Shown piece after piece: positions 1-9,186 of a stretch of 64,000 bases of DNA (position 1 is its first letter; each line of letters begins with the position of its first letter). The DNA comes from UBA8106 sp964569695 (GTDB taxonomy: Bacteria > Acidobacteriota > Vicinamibacteria > Vicinamibacterales > UBA823): the NCBI GenBank assembly GCA_964569695.1, contig CAZMUA010000014.1:1-64000 (forward strand). The letters run 5' to 3'. Both the position numbers and the translations under genes were made by a program. The notes below the pieces were generated by a model, which saw nothing but the letters and a program-made list of their open reading frames with translations, was not told the origin of the DNA and did not search any database.

Positions 1-151
1 GGCGAGTGAATTTCGCGCTGCGTGTCGTGAGCACAACGTGCTCGTTGGTCGCGAATTTCCACCAATGGAAAAAACACACTGTCGGATCTCGATTGGCACA
101 ATGGACGAGATGCGCAGGGCTACGGAAGTTTTCAAGCAGGTGCTGGCTTAG
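1..151 (+). CDS. HisC-like aminotransferase, 3' end only
   Basis: Only the last 49 codons are in the window (frame starts at base 2, TAG at 149-151). The translated tail closely matches the C-terminus of the next gene: both have a GREFPP/GRNFPP stretch, then RISIGTMDEMR, then a VF-K-VL ending. It is therefore the tail of a class I/II PLP aminotransferase of the histidinol-phosphate aminotransferase family and the upstream member of a tandem duplicated pair. Whether it also has a Tat signal cannot be seen. The 102 bases before the next gene hold no other gene. Confidence 0.85.
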   Translation, partial: ASEFRAACREHNVLVGREFPPMEKTHCRISIGTMDEMRRATEVFKQVLA

Positions 152-253
152 ACGCACAGGCGTCTACGTGGAGTGAGTTGGGTTAAGTAGAAGTGAACAA
201 ATGTTCTGTCTGGGCAGACACTCTGGCCTAGAAAGTTTTTCGAGGAGGATGAC

Positions 254-1435
254 ATGTCGTTTTCACGACGCGCGTTTGTAAAGACTGTTGGGCTTGGCGG
301 TGTAGCAGCATTTTCGGGCAGCTATATTCCGCGGACTTACGAGCTACCAGAGTTTTGGACAGCAGAACTGCTGGCCCAGGAACGTCCACTTTTACTGCAC
401 AACAACGAGAACCCGGCGGGTCCTGGCGAGCGCGCGCTCGCCGCGGCACGTAGCACTCTCGGCGAGGGTGGCGTAGGGGTCGGTCGCTATGCCATGTCCA
501 GCCCAGAAACAAATGAAGCCGGACTGAGACGGGCCATTGCTGATCGTTTTGGTGTTGCACCGGGCAATGTGATTCTTGGCTTGGGGTCGACGCAGGTCCT
601 CCGCACGGCCGTGCAGGCGTATACGTCGTCCACGAAACCGCTTGTGACCGCAACGCCGACCTACGAAGAATGCACTCAGTATGCGGAACTGATTGGGTCC
701 GCTTTCACCGAGATTGGTTTGAACGACAAGATGCAGTTGGATCTCGACGAAATGGCAGCAGCGGCACGGGAAGGTGCTGGACTCGTGTTCTTGAATAATC
801 CGAATAATCCGACGGCCACCATTCATGGCGAAGACGCCGTGATGGGGTTCATCGATGACGTGCTGACTGCATCACCAGACACGACGATTCTGGTTGATGA
901 GGCATATCACGACTATGCCACCGACCCGAATCACCGGAGTCAAATCCCAACGGCGGTCAAGAATCCGAGAGTGCTGGCGGCGCGGACATTCTCGAAGGCG
1001 CATGGGATGGCTGGATTCCGTGTTGGGTTCGGCATTGCGCATGAGGATATGGTGCAAGAACTCATGCCATGGCACAGTCGAATGACCTTGAATACTCTTG
1101 GCATTGCTGCAGCAAAGGTGTCGATTCTGGATACTGGGCGACTTGAAGCTGAATCCGTGCGGAACACCGAAGCGCGTCAGTTTACGATTGACTGGTTTAA
1201 GAACGCCGGTTTTGATGCGACTGATTCGCAGACGAATTTCATTTTCGTCAATACGGGTATGGCAGCGCAGGAATTCCGCGATGGTGCTCGGGAAAATGGC
1301 GTGGCGGTTGGCCGGAACTTCCCACCTTATGAAAAGGATTGGGCACGCATTTCTATCGGAACCATGGACGAGATGCGTCAAGCGGTCGAGGTTTTTGCGA
1401 AAGTTCTACGGATCAACGCGACGGCGGCGGCTTAA
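254..1435 (+). CDS. Tat-exported HisC-like PLP aminotransferase
   Basis: A 393-residue class I/II (fold type I) aminotransferase resembling histidinol-phosphate aminotransferase. The N-terminus carries a twin-arginine signal (SRRAFVK, residues 4-10) and a hydrophobic stretch ending near residue 26. NNPNNPT at 181-187 and the PLP lysine K248 in TFSKAHG are present, as is DEAYHDY at 215-221, so the enzyme looks intact. A strong AGGAGG sits 8 bases before the ATG. The Tat signal implies folding around PLP in the cytoplasm and export, which is at odds with a plain role in histidine synthesis, and no his gene is nearby. The substrate is unknown; amino-acid or amino-phosphonate transamination outside the membrane is a guess. 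It is a tandem paralog of the truncated upstream gene. Confidence 0.88.
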   Translation: MSFSRRAFVKTVGLGGVAAFSGSYIPRTYELPEFWTAELLAQERPLLLHNNENPAGPGERALAAARSTLGEGGVGVGRYAMSSPETNEAGLRRAIADRFGVAPGNVILGLGSTQVLRTAVQAYTSSTKPLVTATPTYEECTQYAELIGSAFTEIGLNDKMQLDLDEMAAAAREGAGLVFLNNPNNPTATIHGEDAVMGFIDDVLTASPDTTILVDEAYHDYATDPNHRSQIPTAVKNPRVLAARTFSKAHGMAGFRVGFGIAHEDMVQELMPWHSRMTLNTLGIAAAKVSILDTGRLEAESVRNTEARQFTIDWFKNAGFDATDSQTNFIFVNTGMAAQEFRDGARENGVAVGRNFPPYEKDWARISIGTMDEMRQAVEVFAKVLRINATAAA

Positions 1436-1581
1436 GAGTCTCTCTGTTTATTGGTCCGGCGCACCGCTCAACCAGACCCGTGTATCGGTTCTGGCTGAGC
1501 GCTCCTTCCTACGCGTCCCCTCAACTGTAGGTGGTTCGTACTAGGTAACAGAGCAGCCCGAGGGCTGATCAATAATCGCCC

Positions 1582-2925
1582 ATGAGCCAATCAACGCCAG
1601 GACAGCTGTCACGGTCAATTAATCTTACGCAGACGACGGCCATGGTGGTTGGGACCATTATTGGCGGGGCAATTTTTGTACAGCCTACCGAAATTACCAA
1701 ACTCGTTCCGTCATTAGGCGGGGTGGCGTTGATTTGGTTGCTCGCGGGAACATTAACTTTTTTTGGCGCGTTAGTATGCGCAGAACTCGCCTCCGCCTTT
1801 CCTCGCACTGGTGGCGTGTATGTGTTTCTGAATGAAACGTATTCGCCAGTCTTCGGATTCTTGTGGGGATGGGCGATGTTCTGGATTATCCATTCTGGCA
1901 TCATTGCCATCGTGGCCGTGATATTTGCGCGGTATCTGGATCATTTCATTCCGCTTGGCGACGCGGGCATTCAGTTCGCGGCCGCTGGGGCCATTCTTGT
2001 TCTTTCGGCTGTGAATTATCGGGGCGTTGCCCACGGCAGTCGCGTACAAACTTTGTTCACGATCATTAAAGTGCTGGCTATTTTTCTGATGATCGTAGTG
2101 GGCGTGACGGTGGTTTCCGGTGGCGGGGTTGTGGTTGAGAGCAGCAGCCTCGACGTGACCAGCACCTCTCCTGTCGACATTGTGCAGGCTCTCATTGCTG
2201 GATTGTTTGCGTTTGGTGGATGGCACATGGTGACCTACGCCGCCGGTGAAACAATCGATCCAACGCGAAACATCCCTCGCGCGCTAATGTATGGATCGAT
2301 TATCGTAACCGTCTGCTACATCGCCCTTAATGCGGTCTACATGTATATCTTGCCCCTCGACGTTGTTGTTACTTCAACGCGCGTTGCGGCTGACGCCGCA
2401 GATGTTGTGGTCGACGGCGGCGCCACGTTTATATCCGGCCTCGTCCTTCTCTCAACTTTTGGGGCCGTGAGTGGGATTATCTTGGCTGGACCTCGGGTTT
2501 ACTTTTCGATGGCACGGGATGGCGTGTTGTTCCCTTGGGCCGGAAAGGTGCACCCGGTCTACCGCACACCGCATTTGGCTATCGTGTTGCAAGGGGTCTG
2601 GGCGGCTGTGTTGGTGTTTACTGGGTCGTATGAACAACTGTTTTCTCGCGTCATTTACGTGGAGTGGATTTTCTTTGGCATGATGGCTTGTGGTTTATTC
2701 TTGCTTCGTCGTCGTCCAAGTTACGCGCCGACTTATCGGATCAAGGGGTACCCGATGATTGCGGGACTTTTCGCCTTGTCTGCTGCCGTCATTGTCGTTC
2801 AGCGTTTTATAGCTAAACCCTTCGAGGCGATTATCGGACTTGGCATCGTCCTCTTGGGTGTGCCTGTGTACTACTTGTGGGCGGCTCGTCGAAAAGGAGA
2901 AGCGACTCTTCGTGGCGATCGTTGA
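1582..2925 (+). CDS. APC-family amino acid permease
   Basis: A 447-residue integral membrane protein with about 12 hydrophobic segments. TM1 carries GTIIGGAIFVQP at residues 24-35, the position of the unwound substrate-binding GxG region in APC/LAT transporters. The conserved AELASAFPRTGG follows TM2. It probably moves an amino acid or amine across the inner membrane, energised by protons or by exchange. There is no clear ribosome-binding site before the ATG. The 3' end overlaps the start of the amidohydrolase by 14 bases, so the two are probably co-translated and the transported substrate may relate to that enzyme. The specific substrate cannot be read from the sequence. Confidence 0.9.
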   Translation: MSQSTPGQLSRSINLTQTTAMVVGTIIGGAIFVQPTEITKLVPSLGGVALIWLLAGTLTFFGALVCAELASAFPRTGGVYVFLNETYSPVFGFLWGWAMFWIIHSGIIAIVAVIFARYLDHFIPLGDAGIQFAAAGAILVLSAVNYRGVAHGSRVQTLFTIIKVLAIFLMIVVGVTVVSGGGVVVESSSLDVTSTSPVDIVQALIAGLFAFGGWHMVTYAAGETIDPTRNIPRALMYGSIIVTVCYIALNAVYMYILPLDVVVTSTRVAADAADVVVDGGATFISGLVLLSTFGAVSGIILAGPRVYFSMARDGVLFPWAGKVHPVYRTPHLAIVLQGVWAAVLVFTGSYEQLFSRVIYVEWIFFGMMACGLFLLRRRPSYAPTYRIKGYPMIAGLFALSAAVIVVQRFIAKPFEAIIGLGIVLLGVPVYYLWAARRKGEATLRGDR

Positions 2926-3889
2926 TTTTCATAACCACTATTACCCACCCACGTACATTGATGCCGTTCGAAGTGGTGTCAGTTCCCTGAAGCATACGAC
3001 AGACGATGAAGGCAATCCGGTGTTGTATTACCCGGGCGACTATAACGTCGTGGTGCCAGGGCATCGCGATATCGAATTTCGCGAGGCTGTTCTGATCGAG
3101 CAGGGTATCGATAAGCAGGTGCTCACCTTTACATCGCCTGGCACCCATGTCGAAACGCCGAAGGTTGCTGCACATTTCGCCAGTCTTGTGAATGATGCGC
3201 TGGCTGAAATTAAAGCCACGCGGTCTCGGTTTACCGCACTTGCGACCCTCCCCCTGAATGACCCGGATGCCTCCGTCAAAGAATTAGAGCGGGCGATGAC
3301 CAGCCTTGGGTTTAAGGGAGTGATGTTATTCAGTAATGTGAATGGCGTCGCACTCGCTGACGAACGCTATTGGCCGCTCTACGAGAAAGCGAACGAATTG
3401 GGTGCCGTTTGCTACATTCATCCCATTCATCCAGTCGGCGTGGAGTCCATGACCGAGTACTGGCTGATGCCACTTGTCGGGTTTGTTCACGACACCACCC
3501 TAGCCGCTGCCAAGTTGGTGTTTACCGGAGTTGCAGAACGCTTTCCTCGTATCCGGTGGGTCCTGGCGCATTTGGGCGGCACGATTCCCTATCTCGCCGA
3601 ACGTCTCGACCGTGGATTTCGGGCCTTCAAGGATTGCCGACAACACATTAGTGAACCACCGAGTACTTATTTGAAGCGATTTTATTACGACACCGTGAAT
3701 TTCGATCAGCGAGCCTTAGAGTTGGCTGTTGAGTTTGCCGGTGTCGACCAGGTCCTAGCGGGCAGTGACTATCCTCACATGATCGGGAGCCTTGACCAGA
3801 TGCAGGGTAGTATTGCGGCGCTGACTATTTCTGAGAAGGACAAGGCGGCCATTCGGTGGGACAACACCGCCAAGCTGCTTGGTTTTTAA
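2912..3889 (+). CDS. Amidohydrolase_2 (ACMSD-like) metal-dependent hydrolase or decarboxylase
   Basis: A 325-residue TIM-barrel protein of the amidohydrolase-related family, which includes ACMSD and gamma-resorcylate decarboxylase. I start it at GTG 2912: AAGGAG lies at 2894-2899, and the metal-binding HNH then falls at residues 7-9, as usual for this family, whereas the upstream ATG would add a meaningless extension inside the permease. Further metal or active-site residues visible are H170 (IHP), H220 (AHLGG) and D286 (GSDYPH). The family does zinc-dependent hydrolysis or non-oxidative decarboxylation of small acids. The 14-base overlap with the APC permease suggests translational coupling, so the pair may import and process one substrate. 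Confidence 0.85.
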   Translation: MAIVDFHNHYYPPTYIDAVRSGVSSLKHTTDDEGNPVLYYPGDYNVVVPGHRDIEFREAVLIEQGIDKQVLTFTSPGTHVETPKVAAHFASLVNDALAEIKATRSRFTALATLPLNDPDASVKELERAMTSLGFKGVMLFSNVNGVALADERYWPLYEKANELGAVCYIHPIHPVGVESMTEYWLMPLVGFVHDTTLAAAKLVFTGVAERFPRIRWVLAHLGGTIPYLAERLDRGFRAFKDCRQHISEPPSTYLKRFYYDTVNFDQRALELAVEFAGVDQVLAGSDYPHMIGSLDQMQGSIAALTISEKDKAAIRWDNTAKLLGF

Positions 3890-3902
3890 CGCACCCTCGC
3901 AG

Positions 3903-4235
3903 TCAACGCCTTTGTGATGACTGTGACATGCTGAGGACAAACTCGTAGATCAGCACAATTTGTTTATCCAAGACATTGTCTTCATCTTGGCCAGGCATTT
4001 CCCCGATCCCTTCTCTCACGATGCTTTTAAAATCAGGGTAGTCCCATTCCATCGGAATGAGTGAAGGGCCATCGGCACCGCGTGCGCTTGGCCCATGACA
4101 CATGACGCATCCTGCGTCAGAAAACGCCTGCTTACCTTGGGGAGCGTCGTTCTGTGCCAAAACCGATCCAACACCAATCCCTCCAAGTAATATCGACACT
4201 AGGACGCTAACTCTTACGACAGAGCCACGTCGCAT
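3903..4235 (-). CDS. Small exported c-type cytochrome
   Basis: A 110-residue protein with an N-terminal signal peptide (cleavage near SVLAQ, about residue 28) and one heme c site, CVMCH at 43-47. M80 in GEMPGQ is the likely distal ligand. Size and layout fit a class I monoheme cytochrome of the periplasm. Its ATG overlaps the stop of the upstream flavoprotein by one base (TGATG), so the two are co-translated. The simplest reading is that it accepts electrons from that Tat-exported flavoenzyme and passes them toward the respiratory chain. It is convergent with the amidohydrolase, with a 13-base gap. Confidence 0.87.
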   Translation of the reverse strand: MRRGSVVRVSVLVSILLGGIGVGSVLAQNDAPQGKQAFSDAGCVMCHGPSARGADGPSLIPMEWDYPDFKSIVREGIGEMPGQDEDNVLDKQIVLIYEFVLSMSQSSQRR

Positions 4236-5497
4236 CAGAATGTCTCCTGCTTGAGTTTAAAGGTTAGGTCGAGTTCAGGGTCAGTGGCTTGGTCCGTGAC
4301 GCGCCGCGCAACGTAATCACCCATCATGATGCCGTGCTTGTAGCCGTGGCCTGAACCTCCACCGACAATCCACACGTTATCCATGTCGGGATGGTGGTCG
4401 ACGATGAAGTGTGCGTCCACGCTCGTTTCGTACTGGCACACGCGAGATTCAAGGAGTGGCTGGTCCTGCAACGCTGGAAACCACCGGTGCAGAAATTCTC
4501 GCGCACGCTCAACTTCATTCTCAGTCACGAGTCGTTCATCGGCGTCCGGGTCGAACGGGATACTGTCGTAAATCGTCGCAAATTTCAGGCCACGTCCTTC
4601 AATACTGGGAAACCCGTACACGCCGGCCATTCCAAAATTGGGACAGTTCGGATAGGAAAAGCGATCGTCGTCGCCTGGCACACCATACCAAAAGGTCACC
4701 CGGCGAGGTGTCACAAGTCGGTCTTTCATGGGATTCGGGAACACTTTCGGCAACCACGGACCACATGCAAAAACGAATTTTTCGGCGGCAATTGTTTGTC
4801 CCGTTGACAACGTTATCTCCTGCAACTGTCTGCCTGATTGCCGTCCCGGCTTCGCTTCTGCGAGGATAAACTGCCCACCTTTCCGCTGGAAGTCCTCGGC
4901 TACGGCGAAACAGCCTCGTCTGGCCATGAGTACGCCTGTGCTGGGCACAGAGTACCCAAAATCAATACCGTCGAGATTGAACTGCGGATACCGCTGGGCC
5001 AGATCATCGTGTTCAATGACTTCGTTCTCGACTCCGAGCTTGTTCAGAACAGCCTGGGTGGCCCTGAGATTTCTCGACCATTGCCGCTGCAGTGAAAGTT
5101 GACCCGTCCGGTAGAACAATGGGAGTCCGCCCCACTCTTCCTGTCGCGCTTCCCATCGCTTAAAAGCTTCAAGCACCCACCGCGTATAAATTTCTCGTTC
5201 ACCATATCCGGCACGAATCTGCCTGGTTTCACCACCAGAGGCTGCCCGGGCGTTTCCTGGTCCATAAGCATCGATCAACGCGACCGACAAACCCATCTCA
5301 CGCAAGTAGAGAGCCGCCCATCCGCCGAAGGCCCCAGCGCCGATAACAGCGACGTCGAATGTCGACGCGTTGGCGGCTTGACGATGGTTGATTGACTTTA
5401 GAGGTTCGCTTGCCTCCAGGCTCTTTCGGGTCAAGGCCAGTAAGCCAATGTTTCCACCGCTAAATTTCAGAAACCTGCGCCGATTCAATTTGTCCAT
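4235..5497 (-). CDS. Tat-exported FAD-dependent amine oxidoreductase (sarcosine-oxidase-like)
   Basis: A 420-residue DAO-family flavoprotein. A twin-arginine signal, NRRRFLKFSGG, starts at residue 5. The FAD Rossmann motif GAGAFG is at 53-58. The C-terminal GGGSGHGYKHG (379-389) and C354 in the CQYET context resemble monomeric sarcosine oxidase, where the equivalent Cys binds FAD covalently. I use the ATG at 5497, which follows GGAGAG, rather than the one 11 codons upstream. It probably oxidises a secondary amine or N-methyl amino acid outside the cytoplasm. Coupling to the downstream cytochrome c would make it a dehydrogenase rather than an H2O2-forming oxidase; that is inference. Confidence 0.85.
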   Translation of the reverse strand: MDKLNRRRFLKFSGGNIGLLALTRKSLEASEPLKSINHRQAANASTFDVAVIGAGAFGGWAALYLREMGLSVALIDAYGPGNARAASGGETRQIRAGYGEREIYTRWVLEAFKRWEARQEEWGGLPLFYRTGQLSLQRQWSRNLRATQAVLNKLGVENEVIEHDDLAQRYPQFNLDGIDFGYSVPSTGVLMARRGCFAVAEDFQRKGGQFILAEAKPGRQSGRQLQEITLSTGQTIAAEKFVFACGPWLPKVFPNPMKDRLVTPRRVTFWYGVPGDDDRFSYPNCPNFGMAGVYGFPSIEGRGLKFATIYDSIPFDPDADERLVTENEVERAREFLHRWFPALQDQPLLESRVCQYETSVDAHFIVDHHPDMDNVWIVGGGSGHGYKHGIMMGDYVARRVTDQATDPELDLTFKLKQETF

Positions 5498-5650
5498 GGA
5501 TTGCTCTCCGTCAGTTAATACTGCAGACATGTTCCGAAAGTTCGAAACGATTCATAGGGTATCATCAGATCAGTAGAATAAAGTCGTCCACGTGACTTCT
5601 ATTGAGTTGTCCGTGTCCACACTGACCTCACAATTAATGGAGCATGCACC

Positions 5651-6019
5651 ATGTTGATGAAACCGTTTTATTGGCTTGCCGTGCTGGTTGTTGTTCCCGC
5701 CGTTCTGCTCGTCGGTCAAGAATCGCAGACACGTCGGGTTCCGCAATTCGAGAATGAACACGTGACGGTTTGGAAAAGCATTATTCTTCCAGATCAGCCG
5801 CTTCGGATGCATCGACACGAGCATGCCCGTGCGCTTATTGCCCTGACCGACGCCACCCTCGACATCGTGCAGGATTCAGGGAAGACGGAAACTGTCCATT
5901 GGGAAGCCGGCAAGGCGTACTGGTTGACTCACGACGAACCTGACACCATGCACGCCGATGTGAATAACACCGATCAGCCCATTGAAGTGATCGTTGTGGA
6001 ACTCAAGAACGATCGGTAG
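5651..6019 (+). CDS. Small exported cupin-like protein
   Basis: A 122-residue protein with a hydrophobic N-terminal signal (about residues 1-24) and a single cupin-like beta-barrel. MHRHEHARAL near residues 53-62 gives the clustered histidines of cupin motif 1, and the segment with DEPDTMHADVN matches the second motif region. A GGAG lies 8 bases before the ATG. Metal binding in the periplasm is likely; the activity is unknown. It is divergent from the flavoprotein across a 153-base gap and is followed, tail to tail, by the S9 peptidase. Confidence 0.75.
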   Translation: MLMKPFYWLAVLVVVPAVLLVGQESQTRRVPQFENEHVTVWKSIILPDQPLRMHRHEHARALIALTDATLDIVQDSGKTETVHWEAGKAYWLTHDEPDTMHADVNNTDQPIEVIVVELKNDR

Positions 6020-6067
6020 GCATCAACCTCTCGCGCCAGCAATCTGCTCAACCGTTGTCGCTGGCAG

Positions 6068-8659
6068 TCACTGCGGCGGTGTCCGCGATGGTGCTGGTAC
6101 TGGGGGCTCGTTTTTTACGAGGTTTAATTCCTTGATATCCGGATCCCAATGCAGGTCGCCGAGTAGATGTTCGACAAAGTACTCTGCCCGCAACCAGAAC
6201 CAGTAATCTGCCATCTCTCGATAACTATGGCGCTGACCTGGGAACATAAAGAAATCAAAACGTTTGTTCGCCTTAATCAGGGCTTCCGCCATTCTCAAGG
6301 TACCCGCCGGGTGCACGTTGTTATCGATGTCACCCGTCGTCAGCAGTAAATGCCCCTGTAGGTTCGCTGCAAGATCCGAATTCTTATCGATGTCATACTC
6401 GAAACTTACTTCGCCGTCTTCGTTTATCACTTCCTTGATTCCGTGATGTTTCTCGGACCAAAAGCTGTTGTACACGTCGTTGTTGTGATTACCAGACGAC
6501 GACACGGCTACCTTGAATAAATCGGGATAGACGAGCATCGCTGCCGTCGACATAAATCCACCGCCTGAATGACCATAAATGCCGACACGGTCACTGTCGA
6601 TAAAGTCGTGGCGGTCGGCGAGTTGCTCGATGGCAACCTTCTTGTCAGCAAGGCCATAGTCACGGAGGTTGCCATACCCATAGTTGTGATACCACTTGGA
6701 CCGCGCAGGATGACCACCGCGGTTCCCGACGGTTACTACCACGAAGCCGAATTGGGCCAGTGCTGTTTCGTAGCGATTCGTCGAAAAGGATTTCGAAACT
6801 GATTCTGTCTGAGGTCCCGGGTAGACGAATTCGATAATGGGATACTGTTTCGTCGGATCGAAGTCGAATGGCTTATACATGACTCCGTACAGGTCCGTGA
6901 TGCGATCCGCAGCCTTCACGCTGTAAGGCTCCGGAAACTGATAGCCAGCCGCTAACAACTGGGAAAAATCAGCCTCCTCTAGGTCGAGTATTTTTCTTCC
7001 GTTGGCATCAATCACAACTGAACTGGGAACCGTGTTGACGCGCGAGTAATTACCGACGAAAAATCGGTTGGACTCCCCCACCTGAACTCGATGGTCAAAA
7101 TTACCCGGGTTGAGGAGTTGAACTCCACTGCCGTCAAGATTGACTCGATATAGATGCTGATAGTAGGGGTCTTCCTGAGGTTCACGGGCATTTGCCATGA
7201 TGTAAACCACACCCGCGGACTCATCGATGCCGACCACTCGTCGAACGGCCCAGGGGCCTTCGGTCAAGCGATGTTGCAACGTGCCATCCGAGCTGTAGCG
7301 GTAGAGATGTGCCCAGCCGTCTCGCTCTGACCACCAGAGGAAGTCGCCTGACTCTAGGCGTTCGAGTGGCTGTGTCTCCACGTATGTGTTCAATTCTTCT
7401 TCGAGTAGCACGCGGACTGCACCTGTCGCAGTATCCACGACACAAACCTCGACCCGATGCCGGTCACGGCTTTGACGCCAAAAATGTAACTCGGTTGAGC
7501 TCTTCGACAGCCAGAGGTTCCGGTCGGGGTCATCGCTATCCGGATATTCGAATGTCCGAGCGTTCCAGATCCCCAGTTGCTGGTCTTTGAATTTTTCAGT
7601 GTCGACTGTGAGCATCTGCTGGGTTTCGAAATCGTAGATGCGAAGCTCGCGTTGGGTGATCACGGCTTCTCCAGCCATGTCGTATTTGTAGGTCTCCAGT
7701 TCGGGGCGTTGGTTTCCCACCGAGTGGATGACCCACAAGTCACCGGTTTGACGCTGATCTCTCCGAACAGTCGCGAAGCGCTGCGAGTCATGAGCCCAGG
7801 AGATACTGGCGTGTTTACGCTTCTCGCGGTTTTCTTCTTTCTCTAGGTCAGTTTCACCACGACCGGTGTCAGCGTAGCTGTAGTATTCTTCGCCGTCGGT
7901 CGAGAGCTGGACTTCTTCCACTTCAATCTTTTCTTCCGCCTCGTCCGCCTCGTCGCCATCCTTGCCGCGTCGTGCATCGAGAATCTGCTGATAGGCTTCG
8001 CTGGTCATCATGTGAAGGTTGTGATTGCGGGCAAAGACCACCACCTGGCCGTCAGGGGACACGCTAGCCCACGCAGGGTGATTATTGGGGCCTTCCCAGT
8101 CTGCAAGTTGCCGAACGCTTCGAGTCACCACGTCGTATTCGAAGTGAAACACCTGCTTCTTGACGGCTTCCTCTTGATCGTTGTCGCCGTTATCTTCCTG
8201 CTGCTGTTCTTCTTCAGTTTGGTCGATGTCGGCGCGTTCTTCGTCTTGGGAGGACTCGACTTCAAACTGGAGGGTGTCCTCATCGATAAACTTGATGCTT
8301 CGAATTGGCAAGTGCTTTCCGTCCCAGGGGTCCTTCGTGAGTCGCGTGAGTTCGGCAGCAATGCGATCGTTATCAAATATCAGTGTCTTGGTGCCTTGCG
8401 CCGGATCCACTAAGTAGAATGATTTACCTTCGGAAGTTTCCCACTCGTACCAGAAGCGGTCACTTCCCTTGATCCAATGCGGGTTCGTAGTGGTGCTATA
8501 GATGAGTCGGTTCAACTTGTACGGCGCGAATCGACTTGCAAGTTGGTAGTTGGCCGTCAGCACCGCTTGGTTTTCCTGTTGATTTTCCTGGCCAGCGAAC
8601 GTTATTAAGGGAAGAGTTAGCAACAACAGGAAGCCAAACATCCACGTATGAAGTTTCAT
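6068..8659 (-). CDS. Secreted S9 family (DPP IV-like) prolyl oligopeptidase
   Basis: An 863-residue protein with a Sec signal peptide (MKLHTWMFGFLL, cleavage near FAG). Next come an N-terminal eight-bladed beta-propeller-type DPP IV domain and a C-terminal alpha/beta hydrolase. The catalytic triad is visible as S698 (GHSGGG), D779 (DNNVH) and H811 (GQRHSY). The family removes dipeptides from peptides, often after proline; here it would act in the periplasm or outside. A longer frame starts 46 codons upstream, but GAGG before the ATG at 8659 and the signal peptide fix this start. The propeller contains a very acidic, Glu/Gln-rich insert around residues 140-175. Confidence 0.92.
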   Translation of the reverse strand: MKLHTWMFGFLLLLTLPLITFAGQENQQENQAVLTANYQLASRFAPYKLNRLIYSTTTNPHWIKGSDRFWYEWETSEGKSFYLVDPAQGTKTLIFDNDRIAAELTRLTKDPWDGKHLPIRSIKFIDEDTLQFEVESSQDEERADIDQTEEEQQQEDNGDNDQEEAVKKQVFHFEYDVVTRSVRQLADWEGPNNHPAWASVSPDGQVVVFARNHNLHMMTSEAYQQILDARRGKDGDEADEAEEKIEVEEVQLSTDGEEYYSYADTGRGETDLEKEENREKRKHASISWAHDSQRFATVRRDQRQTGDLWVIHSVGNQRPELETYKYDMAGEAVITQRELRIYDFETQQMLTVDTEKFKDQQLGIWNARTFEYPDSDDPDRNLWLSKSSTELHFWRQSRDRHRVEVCVVDTATGAVRVLLEEELNTYVETQPLERLESGDFLWWSERDGWAHLYRYSSDGTLQHRLTEGPWAVRRVVGIDESAGVVYIMANAREPQEDPYYQHLYRVNLDGSGVQLLNPGNFDHRVQVGESNRFFVGNYSRVNTVPSSVVIDANGRKILDLEEADFSQLLAAGYQFPEPYSVKAADRITDLYGVMYKPFDFDPTKQYPIIEFVYPGPQTESVSKSFSTNRYETALAQFGFVVVTVGNRGGHPARSKWYHNYGYGNLRDYGLADKKVAIEQLADRHDFIDSDRVGIYGHSGGGFMSTAAMLVYPDLFKVAVSSSGNHNNDVYNSFWSEKHHGIKEVINEDGEVSFEYDIDKNSDLAANLQGHLLLTTGDIDNNVHPAGTLRMAEALIKANKRFDFFMFPGQRHSYREMADYWFWLRAEYFVEHLLGDLHWDPDIKELNLVKNEPPVPAPSRTPPQ

Positions 8660-8878
8660 GGTGTCCTCATTAGGGTGGTAAATAGTGAAACCGTTCGTCG
8701 GACGACAGTGTAATGTCAATTCATGGGCCTGAAAAGCGATAAATAGTGCACATTTCTGCATACTAAAAAGCCGGTATTTTTGGGTGAAAAATTGCACATA
8801 ATTTCACGAAGAAAAGACGAATAAGTTAGGTGTTATTCTTTAAAGTATTGATATAAAACAACTTAATTATTTTTCACA

Positions 8879-8896
8879 AATTCAATAAAATGAATT
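8879..8896. repeat. Inverted repeat 1 in the divergent region
   Basis: Arms AATTCA and TGAATT are separated by six bases (ATAAAA). The site shares the left half ATTCAATAA with the dyad 62 bases further on, so the two may be copies of one operator. Confidence 0.5.
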
Positions 8897-8940
8897 CTTG
8901 AGTGACTTGAAATACGGCCGAATCTGGTTTGATTCATGAG

Positions 8941-8960
8941 TTATTCAATAATTTGAATAA
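8941..8960. repeat. Inverted repeat 2 in the divergent region
   Basis: Perfect 8-base arms TTATTCAA and TTGAATAA flank a four-base spacer. It resembles the dyad at 8879-8896. A transcription factor site is plausible but unproven. Confidence 0.5.
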
Positions 8961-9186
8961 ATCATCAAGGATCTTGGTTTTTCTGGATGTTATGAAACCA
9001 CCTAAAGTGAGTATTTACTAAGGAATTTGCAAAATCAATGTTGGCTCGGATCTTGCTTATTAGGTCTATGCGTTTCTGGATTTAGTGTGTAGAAGTGTGA
9101 ACTGGGTTGATGTTATGGCTTGCTTCTGATTAGAAACAGGCCTAAAATCGGTCAGATTTCCAGAAACAGAGTTGTTTCTTGAAGTG

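Noticed and set aside
872..1381. 169-codon open frame on the minus strand inside the aminotransferase gene
   Set aside because: It lies wholly opposite a gene with clear PLP motifs, has no recognisable domain or signal, and its composition is that of a shadow frame.
1553..1566. CAGCCC-GA-GGGCTG hairpin before the permease
   Set aside because: The two-base loop and lack of a T-run make it neither a terminator nor a convincing regulatory hairpin.
8660..8797. 46-codon upstream extension of the S9 peptidase frame
   Set aside because: The internal ATG has a GAGG site and begins a normal signal peptide; the extension would bury that signal.
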